Shown here piece by piece: positions 44,278 to 53,874 of a DNA stretch of 64,000 nucleotides. The DNA is from Eublepharis macularius (lineage: Eukaryota > Chordata > Lepidosauria > Squamata > Eublepharidae). Below the pieces are notes generated by a model. That model was not told the DNA's origin and did not search any database. It saw nothing but the letters and a program-made list of their open reading frames with translations. Within the stretch, counting starts at the first letter, position 1, and each line of letters begins with the position of its first letter. The DNA is taken from assembly GCF_028583425.1 (NCBI RefSeq), contig NC_072791.1, positions 14,341,868-14,405,867 on the forward strand, in the 5' to 3' direction. The position numbers and the translations under genes were made by a program.

Positions 44278-44977
44278 TAGAGATGGGCATGAACAGCAAT
44301 ACAAACTAAAAAAACTCATGAACAGCCCAATCTGCTGTTCGTGAAGAAGCTGTTCGTGAGGCCCCATTCTAAGCAAACAGGTGGTTGTTGCAAGCCTCAT
44401 TTGTTGCTCTTTGTTGCTGTTCATCAAGCCAGACAGTCTGGCACCTGCATTCAATTCCCTTGGCAACTTGGGCAGGGATTCTCTGAACTCTGTCTGAACT
44501 CCTGCTATTGCCCTGGAAACCCCAATCTAAGCCCAATTTAGATTGATAGGCAGGTCTTCCTTCCAAGTGTGGATCTCCAAATTTGTTACCAGGGTGCGAA
44601 GACCAGGGGGGAGGGGGGCTCTCACCTCTGACTTTCAGGGAGAGACAGCTGCTGTTAGAGAGACAGGGTAAGTGCATTGGAGCTTGAATTTTCTTTGTGT
44701 GGTGGGATAGGGACCTACCCTTTCAGGTTCCAGGGCTGCTGCCAGGCTCTGGGGCCAAGCTATTATTTATTATTGATACATTTCCTGCTGCTGGATCAGG
44801 TAGGGTTTCTGGGAGTGGTGCAGTAGGGATCTTGATGGCTGGAGGAGAGCCTGCTGGCCCCCGTGAACAACGAATATGTTCGTGAATAGGATCATGTTCA
44901 TCGTTGTTCATTGTTCATGGAAGGCAACGAACAACGAACACCATGTTTGGGTTTTTTTCTGTTTGTGCCCATGTCTA
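44278..44977. mobile_element. hAT-type element, TAGAGATGGGC family, 700 bp, perfect TSD
   Basis: TAGAGATGGGCATGAAC to GTTTGTGCCCATGTCTA, with TTCATAAG at 44270-44277 and 44978-44985. Subterminal GTTCGTGAA/TTGTTCATGG palindromes resemble the other copies. No transposase. Confidence 0.92.
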
Positions 44978-45061
44978 TTCATAAGTAAGCCTCCATTCTG
45001 TCAGGTAAGAGGCACTCATCTTCTTGCACAACTGGATTGCAATTTCCCTGAAAAGCACTCA

Positions 45062-45283
45062 CACACATGAAGCTGCCTTTATACTAAATCAGAACCATTG
45101 GATAATCAAGGTCAATATTGTCTACTCTGACTGGCAGCAACTCTCCAGGGGCTCAGATAGAGGTCTTTCATATTATCTACTACTAGATTTTTTTAACTGG
45201 AGATGCCGGGTATTGAACCTGGGACCTTCTGCATGCAAAGCAGAGACTCTTCTGCTGAGCCACAGCCCCTCCCCCTCTGGCTA
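45062..45283 (-). mobile_element. tRNA-Ala-like SINE, antisense
   Basis: From ACATGAAGCTGCCTTTATAC through GGTATTGAACCTGGGACCTT and CTGAGCCACAGCCCCTCCCC. Complete. Confidence 0.85.
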
Positions 45284-45355
45284 GGCAAGTAAAGCTTTCC
45301 ATCGGAAAGACAAGATTCTATCCTGTTTATTCCGCATCATTCTTCCTGATCTTTG

Positions 45356-45809
45356 TTCAGCACAATCCAATGCACGATTACTATGTCCAATTGGTTAATT
45401 GTGGTTTCTTGTCACGGGATTGCAGTTTCACATTCACAAGATCAGAGAATCCATAAAATCGCAGTGAGTCAAGATTCCCTGAAGAAAGTCAAGCCCCCGC
45501 TCCACATTGCTTTTCTTGCCTTCTCAACCCTGACATCTTTCAGCCTGATAAGCATAAATGATGATGATCTTTCAGCTGCTTACTCATAAGAAAATCCCAC
45601 TGTGTTTGATAGGGGATTGCATTTCCTCTCTCATGTTCACAAGATCAGAGAATCAAGCTTCTAGCCAGACAAACAAGCCTTGAGTCCACTGCCTTTCTTG
45701 CCTCCACAGTCTCACCCATTCAACCTGGCTACACACAGAGTGACTCAGAAGTAAGTTCCATTATGTTCAGTAAGGTTTACTCTCAGGGTAAGCATCTACA
45801 GGATTGCAA
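45356..45809. mobile_element. Non-autonomous element with internal tandem duplication
   Basis: The ends CAGCACAATCC and AGGATTGCAAG form short TIRs. Two modules of about 200 bp share TCACAAGATCAGAGAATC (45434 and 45638), GCTTTTCTTGCC/CCTTTCTTGCC and TTCAGCCTG/TTCAACCTG. The right end CTCAGAAGTAAGTTCCATTA is common in reptile DNA elements. Confidence 0.55.
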
Positions 45810-46081
45810 GGTATCTCTGGCACACTGGTTTTTCTCACTATTACAATCAGGCTCAGATATGATCCAAGACAGCCTCAGGGGCCACTAAGCAACGAAAGCA
45901 GCTTTGATGTACTACCTATTTCCTTTTTGTCTCCCCCAGTTCCTTTACCGATGTTTTGCAAGCTCTCTTTCACAGAAGCCCTTTGGCTAGGCAAGTCATT
46001 GCTTTATCCACAGACAGAAAAGCCTCAGATTGGATGCCCTCTGCTAGTACCTCCTCCACTTTTCAGTCCAGTCCCAACCAC

Positions 46082-46372
46082 TTGAGAAGGAGGGCAGGAA
46101 GGGTTACATCAGTACTTAGTTCTTGTAGTCCCTTCTGACATGCCCATGGTAAGGCTGATCCCCACCTTGGGGTCAGGTAGCAATTTTCCCCAGGCCATTT
46201 TGGCTAGGGAGCCTGACAGTGTTTTGCCGTCCCCTGGGCATGGAGTAAGGGTGTGTGTGTGTGTGCATGGAGTGTGTGTGTGTGTGGAGGGGAGTGTTTG
46301 TGAATTCCCTGCATTGTGCAGGGGGTTGAACTAGATGACCCTAGAGGTCCCTTCCAACCCTATGATTCTACG
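46082..46372 (+). mobile_element. CR1 LINE 3' UTR
   Basis: GGGTTACATCAGTACTTAGT, then TGAACTAGATGACCCTAGAG and TTCCAACCCTATGATTCTAC. An expanded (GT)n tract lies at 46250-46286. Confidence 0.88.
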
Positions 46373-46843
46373 ATGCTACATAGAATCTACACGGCACTAA
46401 ACACACGGAACTAAACACCTTCATTTTAAACAAGAATTGTACTCATGTTAAGTGTCCTTCCTGAAACTGCAATTTCTTTCAAGTTGACTTATAAGCTTTG
46501 CCCCCTCTTCCTCTGTCCACTCTTGCCCTTGCATTTCTAAAGTCTCCCCCAGAAAGAGCCTGCTCAGATGTCAAAGGAGATCACTTTAAAATTATGAGCA
46601 GAAGAACTCTTTTGCTGAGTGTTGGCTCTTCTCATGTGTCTGGCTTTAATCAACATGGCTTGTTTGTAGCTCATTTTGGAGCTACAAATTAGCAAAGCAT
46701 TTCAGCATCTCTCATGTTTATACACACATTGTACAAGCATCCTTATCTCTAAAAGCCAATGGTTGGGCACTGTGCCGACCAAGGAATCTGCCCTGGTTAC
46801 CATTCAGTTTTCTGCAAACTGAACTGGATTTTAAAAGAATTAA

Positions 46844-47553
46844 GGACCAAACTACACGTGTGTATTTTTAACAAGTTCGGTCCCGTATCTCCAGACTCGA
46901 GCATTCCCTGAAGCCACACAGCAGCTGCAGGGAGTGGAATTTAAAAAAAAAAAAATTGAGAGGCCAAACAGGCTCAGAATGTAGGGTTGCCAACTCCAAG
47001 TTGAGAAATTCCTGGAGATCTTGGGGGGTGAAACCTGGAGAAACCTGGAGAAAGTGGGGTTTGGGGAGGGAAAGGACCTTGGCATGGCATAATTCCATAG
47101 AGTCCATCCCCCAAAGTAGCCATTTTCTCCAGGTGAACTGATCTCTGTGGCCTGGAGACCAGTTGTAATTCCGGGAGATCTCCAGCCACTACCTGGAGGC
47201 TGGCAACCCTATCAGAATGCCATCCCTCCCTGCAGCTGTTTTCCCATGCAAACACAATACACAAGAGGAGCTATTTCCCCAGTTTTGTTGATCCATGTGG
47301 AGTATTCGTGCACATGAAGCAGCAAAAACAGGGAAATAACTCCCCCACACAGACACCAGTGCTGTTTTTGTGCCGGGGGAATGGCTTGGGAGGGCACAGG
47401 AAAACTTCCTCCTCTTGCAGTGGTGTTCTGAGCCCATTTGGGCTCTCCATTTTTTAAAAAGCCATTCGTTGCAGCTGCTGTGTGGCTGCAAAGAACACAA
47501 GTTGGGTCTGGAGATAGGCCATCTCATCAAAAACACAAATATGTAGCTTGGCC
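46844..47553. mobile_element. Longer relative of the foldback family, carrying a hAT insertion
   Basis: The ends GGACCAAACTACACGTG and TGTAGCTTGGCC are complementary, and so are TATCTCCAGACTCGAG and GTCTGGAGATAGGCC further in. GCTGCTGTGTGGCTGC also pairs with the left arm. 46982-47211 is a hAT copy inserted later. No CTNAG flank is evident here. Confidence 0.55.
46982..47211. mobile_element. hAT-type MITE (TAGGGTTGCCAAC family), perfect TSD
   Basis: TAGGGTTGCCAACTCC to GGAGGCTGGCAACCCTA, with TCAGAATG at 46974-46981 and 47212-47219. This is the type specimen of the family in this window. Confidence 0.95.
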
Positions 47554-47559
47554 ATTGGA

Positions 47560-48690
47560 GTAAAATCCAAATATCAAGAGCAATTTCTTTGCACGTGCAG
47601 ACAATACCCACACAAAATCATGTGAGATGTGTTCTTGGATAGCAAAGGCAGGTATTCTCCATTCAGCCTTCTGTCTCTTGTAGCTGTGAAGTCTCTTTTA
47701 TTTGATTGCATTTTAAACAAAAGCTGTGTTCCGCCACCGTTGGTTTCTCAATGAACAAAGAAAGAAAAACCTGTTGGATCTCTTGGATACCTTCAACGAA
47801 TGTTTATGTTTGCAGAATGTTGCTAGCTCGACAGGTTAATTGGTTACAACCATTTAGAACTCATCAACAAATCATGTCATAAGAATATTTAAAGGATTTT
47901 TTAAAATTAGCACAAGTCTCTGTTATAGTGGTACCAAATTAATGCCTCAAATCTGTATTTTTCAAATGTTCTCTCTTCAAGGAACGTTTACTGCAAGTGA
48001 CTAGTCTCTCCTGAGAATTCTTGGCACTTTGTAGAGGATTCTGGGACATTTTCTAGAGCACAGGCAGCTCGTATAGGGCTCTAGCAGTGCGACTGAGCAT
48101 TCTCTTGTGGCTGCACATCAGAGTGAATTTCGGTAGCAGGGACAAGCTGCACTTTACAGAAACCAGAGGAACCATCAGGATTGCACAGGGAGAATGTCTG
48201 GGAAAAACCGGTCTGATTTGTCATCATGGCGATAACTTATAGTCATTCTAGTGGGAGCAGCAAAAATGATCACTGCGGCTAAATGGAAAGACGATTACTT
48301 TCCCACCATTCAAACATGGCACAAAAAAATTATGGGAGTTTTTTATACATGAGAAAATCTCACAAGGTCTGGAACCATCTGATACTGAGGACTCCCAAGC
48401 CAAATTCATACAAAACTGGTTTCCGCTGCTGACTTATCTCAGCAAACATGACACTCTACCATCCTCCTATGTCCCCCAAGAGCTCACCCCCTTCTGAGGC
48501 ATGGTGGGATTTTACATATGACTAGTAAGCTAAACTCCTCTGACATTTCTGTAGTGTATTCTATCTTCAATTTTAATTTCTTCTAGCTCACTGTTATATT
48601 TGATTACTATATTGTATTGTTTTTCCTGTAAATTGAATTTATTGCAATCTCTGTAATATGAACATTTAAAGAACAACAATAAAAGATTTG
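47560..48690. other. No recognised gene
   Basis: Unique-looking intron DNA without clear repeats or coding motifs. Confidence 0.45.
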
Positions 48691-48691
48691 T

Positions 48692-48870
48692 AAATATGGT
48701 TGTTGGGGGTTTTCCGGGCTGTATTGCCGTGGTCTTGGCATTGTAGTTCCTAACGTTTCGCCAGCAGCTGTGGCTGGCATCTTCAGAGGTGTAGCACCAA
48801 AAGACCCGGAAAACCCACAACAACCATCGTTCTCTGGCCGTGAAAGCCTTCGACAATACATCGATTTGTA
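48692..48870. mobile_element. Penelope-type terminal repeat
   Basis: GGTTTTCCGGGCTGTATTGC, CGTTTCGCCAGCAGCTGTGG, CTGGCATCTTCAGAGGTGTA and GTGAAAGCCTTCGACAATAC are typical of Penelope/Poseidon termini. The outer parts (GTTGTTGGGGGTTTTCCGGG and its complement near 48810) pair. Confidence 0.68.
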
Positions 48871-49046
48871 AATACTTAACAAAAAAAAGATTGCACAGGG
48901 AGCATCTCAGGTTCAGCAAGACAGCATTGAATTCTTTTGCCTTGCTATCATCGTATTTAAAACAAGCATTTTGTAGGAGCTTAGGGTCTCCTTCTCCAGA
49001 TATGTGTGGTTCCCCCCCCCCGAATATGACATCAGTCTAGCCTAGA

Positions 49047-49290
49047 TTAGAGAGCCAATTTTGTGTAGTGGTTAAGAGTGCTGGGACTCTAATCTGGAGA
49101 GCCGAGTTTGATTCCCCACTCCTCCACTTGAAGCCAGCTGGATGACCTTGGGTCAGTCACAGCTTCTCAGAACTCTCTCAGACCCACCCACCTCATAGAG
49201 TGTTTTGTTGTGGGGATAATAATGACATACTTTGTAAACCGCTCTGAGTGGTCCTGAAGGGCGGTATATAAATTGAATGTTGTTGTTGTT
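49047..49290 (+). mobile_element. tRNA-derived SINE, CTGAGTGG/AAGGGCGG family
   Basis: Full copy: GAGCCAATTTTGTGTAGTGG to GGTCCTGAAGGGCGGTATAT and a (TTG)n tail. Confidence 0.88.
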
Positions 49291-49466
49291 GTTAATTAGA
49301 TTGCTGACATTGGGGCTGTGAATTATAGAGGACTTCACATCACAGGGTCTCATGTATTTCCTAACATTTCACCATTCAAATAACATCAGAATCATCAAAG
49401 GTGCCCTTAATAATCTCCTTCCACCCCAAAGTAAAAAATTGCCGCCACTGCTTTAAAATGGTCTCT

Positions 49467-49681
49467 ACACCAACTCTGAGTTGAGAAATTCCTGGAGATT
49501 TTGGGAGGGGGGGGGAATCTGGTGAGGTTGGAGTATGGGGAGGGGAGGGACCTCAGCAGGGTATAATGCCATAGAGTTCACACTCCAAAGCATTTTCTCC
49601 AGGGTAAGCAAACTTGGTAGCTTGGAGATCAATTATAATTCTGAGAGATAGTCAGGCTCCAGCTGTAGGTTGGCATCCCTA
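49467..49681. mobile_element. hAT-type MITE (TAGGGTTGCCAAC family), left end eroded
   Basis: CAACTCTGAGTTGAGAAATT to GGTTGGCATCCCTA, with a G-run at 49507-49516. Confidence 0.68.
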
Positions 49682-49780
49682 TCACCACTGATAACCTAAT
49701 TCATTTACCAATCAAACTAGGAATGGGCAATCCCTGGCAAGCACAGTGTTGCATCAGACCATTTTGCTTAGTGCCAAGGG

Positions 49781-50113
49781 TAGGGCAACCAGTGGGACGG
49801 TTGGGAGTCAACATGAGGAGGCAAGCAACATCACTGACATTGCCAATATTGCTATGTCACTTTCGGGGAAAACCTGAAAGTGACACAGGGTAGCTCTAGG
49901 AATCACTGGAAACTCTGTGGTAAAACCACAGAGTTTCCAGCAACTCCTAGAGCTGCCCTTATGCCACTTCAGGTTTTTCCTGGAGGTGATCTATCTACAT
50001 CAGCAATATCACTGTTCCCCCCCCCCTATTTTTTTTTGTCTCTGCACCAGCCACTGCTGGAAAAAGAGGCTACCAGCTGAAGACCTGCCATAGCAGGAAA
50101 CCTGATAGCCCTA
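49781..50113. mobile_element. hAT-type element with internal palindrome
   Basis: TAGGGCAACCAGTGG to AAACCTGATAGCCCTA. Flanks GCCAAGGG and GCTTGGGG match 6 of 8. The core GAAACTCTGTGGTAAAACCA pairs with its complement. Confidence 0.7.
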
Positions 50114-50765
50114 GCTTGGGGCTGTTGGAATAGGCTACTCAGCCTGCCTTTGGACACTGGGGGGCGCTGCATGTCTCTTTGAATGTAATGTATAAGTCTA
50201 GCAATTTGCTACTCTCTTGTCTAAGGTGGAAATGCCTACTGACTCCTCCTCTCTTGCCTCTGTGCCTCTTGGGAAATTTTCTCTCCCCACATGGTCTTCT
50301 AAAGAGGAAGGATGTAAATTCTCCATGCTCCACTATGGAGCTTCTTTTTGTCCACAGACCCACTTCCAGCCTTGCCACCTACTTTTTCAGGCCGTGGCAT
50401 TAGAATAGGGAATGTGACTCTTTAGATTAGGATCTTTCCCTTCTTATTACCAGAAGATATTGTTATGGAAGAAATCTGCTACAATAAACTGTAAGTTCTA
50501 TCTTTCTATGATTTTGTCTGAAGATTAATTAATTAATGCACATTTTTTAAGGGTTTAAATGTTTCTGACTAAAATATCTCTGCTATGTTACTCTGCTAAG
50601 TTACTGAACTAAACCAAACTAAATATATATTCCCAATATGGGTCAGATTGCCAATCTACAACCAAGGTATTGACAGCACTGCTAGGGCCAGTAGTGGGGG
50701 AGAAGGCAATAGGTGTGGCTTCTGCCTGTTATTGCTTCCTTCATGTGTACCAAAACCAGCCGAGA
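50114..50765. other. No recognised gene; possible solo-LTR-like character
   Basis: AATAAACTGTAAG at about 50484 follows a pyrimidine-rich stretch, as in LTRs, but terminal TG/CA repeats and duplications are not found. Confidence 0.25.
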
Positions 50766-50770
50766 CTAAG

Positions 50771-51002
50771 AGCGGGACCACAAGTGACGCCTGACACAGG
50801 TTGGACACTTGCCATCTTCCCTCAAGTTTTGATGGGAAATGTAGGCAGCTTGGCGGAATGTTGGACAAGTGACAGTTGAAAAGTCCATTGGACAGCAGTC
50901 GGAGAGCCAAGCTGCAAGACCAGGATGCCTACATTTCCCATCAAAACTTGAGGGAAGCTGACTAGTGTCCAACCTGTGTCAGGCGTCACTTGTGGTCCCG
51001 CT
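50771..51002. mobile_element. Foldback element with matching unusual ends
   Basis: The ends AGCGGGACCACAAGTGACGC and GCGTCACTTGTGGTCCCGCT are exact complements, but both differ from the family form GGCCAAGCTACAAGTG. Complementarity also covers the outside pentamers CTAAG and CTTAG. Matching changes in both arms point to arm-to-arm copying. Confidence 0.88.
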
Positions 51003-51009
51003 CTTAGGC

Positions 51010-51960
51010 AAATCCATGATACACTGGCAGAATCACTGGGACTTGCTTGCTCCAAGGATATCTGTCCAAGTTTGCTGGCACACCGACATATTCACAGGTG
51101 GACGATACATTTTCTTCTGGCTCTTGGCCCAATAAGGTTGCCTACCTGGGTTAAAACTTTAACATGTGCAGCACTGAAGTCCTTGAAATGTAACCCATCC
51201 AGTTGCTTTTGATGACGGGATCAGTTTCACGGGCACAAGGAATGGGGGTGGCAATGTGTAAAATAGTTGACAATCACAGTTATGATGCTTCCTTCTTCTG
51301 TAGCCTCCCCCTTCCTGAAAGGTCAGAAGCTGCTGGCCTCAGCTAAAGACGGCCTTGAAAGCATTTGGTGCTATAGAGAGATGAGGAATGCCGTAAGGTC
51401 TGTCGACTTGTGAGCAAAATGAAACCCTATTGATTTCTGTCAAGTCTAACGCCTCCACCTTATTACACCTTACACTTTCTCACTGCACTGCAAAAAGAAC
51501 ACTGGGTGGGGGGGCGGGGGGGGGAAGGGATGAATGGCCAAGGACAGAAAAGGGAGGAGGAGGAAGAGGAGGAAGAAAGGGGAAGGTCTATGGCAAGAGA
51601 TGCTTGGATAATCTGCCAGGAACAGTAAGGTGAGCTGCTGACATGCAGAGACCCAGGATGCAGAGGTGGTGATTTTTCTCCAGAGCTTCCTTTTTGAGAC
51701 GTTTGCGGTGGCATGTCGTCACAGCCGCAGCTGAACATGAACATGTGCGAGCAACATGACTGGAAAACCTAACAAAGGCACTCAAGTTTGTACTGATCTG
51801 GTGTATGAATTAGTGGAGCTCGTAATGATCAGACTTATGATGGATTGAGTACCATTTCCCCCTTGACGTTCTTCCTCGGCTCGGAATGACCCAATTGAGG
51901 TTGTGTGCATGGGCAAGTCAGCAGTCCAGCCAATCAGGCATGCAAAGCCAGCTCCTCTGT
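51010..51960. other. No recognised gene; GGAGGA-rich stretch at 51500-51590
   Basis: A purine-rich block (GTGGGGGGGCGGGG and repeated GAGGAGG) could form triplex or G-quadruplex DNA. No coding motif. Confidence 0.4.
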
Positions 51961-51962
51961 TG

Positions 51963-52145
51963 TAGGGGAGGGGCTGTAGCTCAGTGGGAGAGCCTCGGGT
52001 TTGCATGCAGAAGGTCCCAAGTTCAATTCCATGCACCTCCAGTTAAAAGGCAGTAGGTGATGTGAAAGACTGGAAAGTCGTTACTAGTCCGTATAGATGA
52101 TATTGACCTTGGTGGACCAATGGTTAGGTTCAATATAAGGCAACT
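51963..52145 (+). mobile_element. tRNA-Ala-like SINE
   Basis: GGGGCTGTAGCTCAGTGGGAG (A box), TTTGCATGCAGAAGG (tRNA-Ala TGC-like anticodon arm) and AGTTCAATTCC (B box), then GATGTGAAAGACTGG. The head still looks like tRNA-Ala, but the acceptor stem is not closed, so this is not a tRNA gene. Confidence 0.85.
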
Positions 52146-52149
52146 TGAT

Positions 52150-52285
52150 TGATTAATTAAATTTATAATCCACTCTTCCCATAAGCAAGCTCAGAGCAGA
52201 TAACATCAGTGTTAAAATATACAATTAAATTTGCATTAAAACCATAACTAAATATACAATTCAGTCATAAAACAGCTCTAGATGG
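52150..52285 (-). mobile_element. LINE 3' end, antisense
   Basis: TAAATTTATAATCCACTCTTCCC, GCTCAGAGCAGATAACATCA and AAAATATACAATTAAAT resemble 26995-27140. Confidence 0.5.
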
Positions 52286-52289
52286 TGGC

Positions 52290-52655
52290 CCGTATTTCCA
52301 ACCCCAACCAAACTTCATGCATGTTCAAGGATTTTCCCTAGCTGAGTCAGTTCTCCTGATATTTTCCTGCAAATATTTTATGAGGTGACTCACCTTTATT
52401 ATTCAACACCCTCTGCCTTGCGGCTTGATGTGTTGTTCAGGGTGATGGTTGAATTTTCAAGTCCCTCTCTGCCATTGAAAGGGCCGTGGGGTGGATGGAA
52501 TCAAGTGTTAGCTCCCAGGGGCAATACAGTGTTACTCTATTTTTACCTTTCTTTCCACAAACATAAGGAAAAAATTAGTTTTTCCTAATTCTGTTAAGTA
52601 TTTTAGACAAACTGTAATTTTATGGGTTTTTCTGCTTCCTTTTATAATAACAATA
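52290..52655. other. No recognised gene
   Basis: AT-rich unique sequence. Confidence 0.4.
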
Positions 52656-52724
52656 TAATCATAACATTTGATTTATATACTGCCCTTCAGGACAAATTGA
52701 CACCCACTCAGAGACATTTACAAA

Positions 52725-52812
52725 CACTGCAATCCTAAGAAGAGTTACTCCAGTCTAGCCCCATTGAAATCAATTGTCTTAGACTGGAGTAACCATTCTT
52801 AGGATTGTGCTG
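52725..52812. mobile_element. Hairpin MITE (GCAATCCTAAG family)
   Basis: CACTGCAATCCTAAGAAGAG and CATTCTTAGGATTGTGCTG. The arms also share TTACTCCAGTCTA. 88 bp, widespread type in reptiles. Confidence 0.8.
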
Positions 52813-52833
52813 AAAGTGTGTTATTATCGTCCT

Positions 52834-53081
52834 CAGTGCTTTTTTTCAGCAGGAACGCGGGGGAACAGAGTTCCGGAACCGCTTGAAAATGGTCACATGG
52901 CTGGAGGCCCCACCCCCTGATCTCCAGACAGAGGGGAGTTTAGATTGCCCTCAGTGCGGAGGGCGATCTAAACTCCCCTCTGTCTGGAGATCAGGGGGCG
53001 GGGCCACCAGCCATGTGACCATTTTCCCCAAGAGCAACCCACTGAGTTCCACCAACTGTTTTCCCAGAAAAAAAAGCCCTG
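52834..53081. mobile_element. hAT-type MITE, CAGTGCTTTTTTTC family, perfect TSD
   Basis: CAGTGCTTTTTTTCAGC to GAAAAAAAAGCCCTG, with ATCGTCCT on both sides (52826-52833 and 53082-53089). The interior is a hairpin of GATCTCCAGACAGAGGGGAG with its complement. Confidence 0.93.
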
Positions 53082-53700
53082 ATCGTCCTCATGACAATCT
53101 CCCTCTGAGGTGGGTGGAGCTGAGAGAGCTCTGAGAGAGCTGAGACTAACCCAAGGTCACCCAGCTGGCTTCAAGTGGAGGAGTGGGGAATCAAACCCGG
53201 TTCTCCAGATTAGAGTCCCACCACTCTTAACCACTACACCAAACTGGTTGCCTATCTGTTGGCTGTTTGCTGCTTCTATCTTTTTATCACCCCAGTTTTA
53301 TATTTTAAGCTTTATCTTGCCATGTAAAAATGTAATTCTGTTTTAACTCTTTTGAATGTGGCATTTAGTTACATGGTGTGTATGCTGGTATGTTATGGCC
53401 TATGGCTACAACAACAATAAACTCACTCATTACTCCTAATAAGCGCAACACCATCAGCATACACACCAAAATTACAAATTGGGAGAGAACAAATGCTTTG
53501 AGAACAGATGAGCTTTTTCTGAGCATCCACTGAGAAAGCTGGTAAATACCGAGCTAATTCTGAATTGAGCCAAAGGGAGCGTGCTCATTACCACCCTCCT
53601 CATTTGATTGTACAGAAGCTGCTGTTCCAGATGTGGTCTCCTCCTATGGCTGCCAGTAGCAATATGCCAACACGACAGCGAAGGGAAGTGATCTCTTTCA

Positions 53701-53788
53701 GTAATTTCCCACTGACACACTAAACAGTATTGATGTGCCTCGGTTCGATCAAGGTAGTTTTGTCTCACTTTGCCAATTGCAAGCTCAG
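53701..53788. repeat. 88-bp direct repeat, copy 1
   Basis: GTAATTTCCCACTGACACAC to AAGCTCAG. It abuts the left end of the foldback element and matches copy 2 at 54961-55050 with about 11 substitutions and a 2-bp gap. Confidence 0.88.
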
Positions 53789-53874
53789 GGCCAAGCTAGA
53801 AGTGACGAATTACACTTCAATGGCAAGTGAACAGACTCACATGTATTCCTCCCTGTTCGCCTCCGCTCTGGCTC

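Larger units (their letters stand above)
52658..53250 (-). mobile_element. tRNA-derived SINE carrying two nested insertions
   Basis: Antisense copy. The parts are 52658-52724 (tail), 52813-52833, and 53082-53250 (body and head). The gaps are a hairpin MITE (52725-52812) and a hAT MITE (52834-53081). Confidence 0.85.

Noticed and set aside
50114..50765. Solo retroviral LTR
   Set aside because: Only an AATAAA and a pyrimidine-rich tract support it. No TG/CA ends, duplication or primer-binding site is visible.
51963..52035. Possible tRNA-Ala gene
   Set aside because: A and B boxes and the anticodon region are tRNA-like, but the acceptor stem does not close and a SINE body follows. Four other copies exist in the window.
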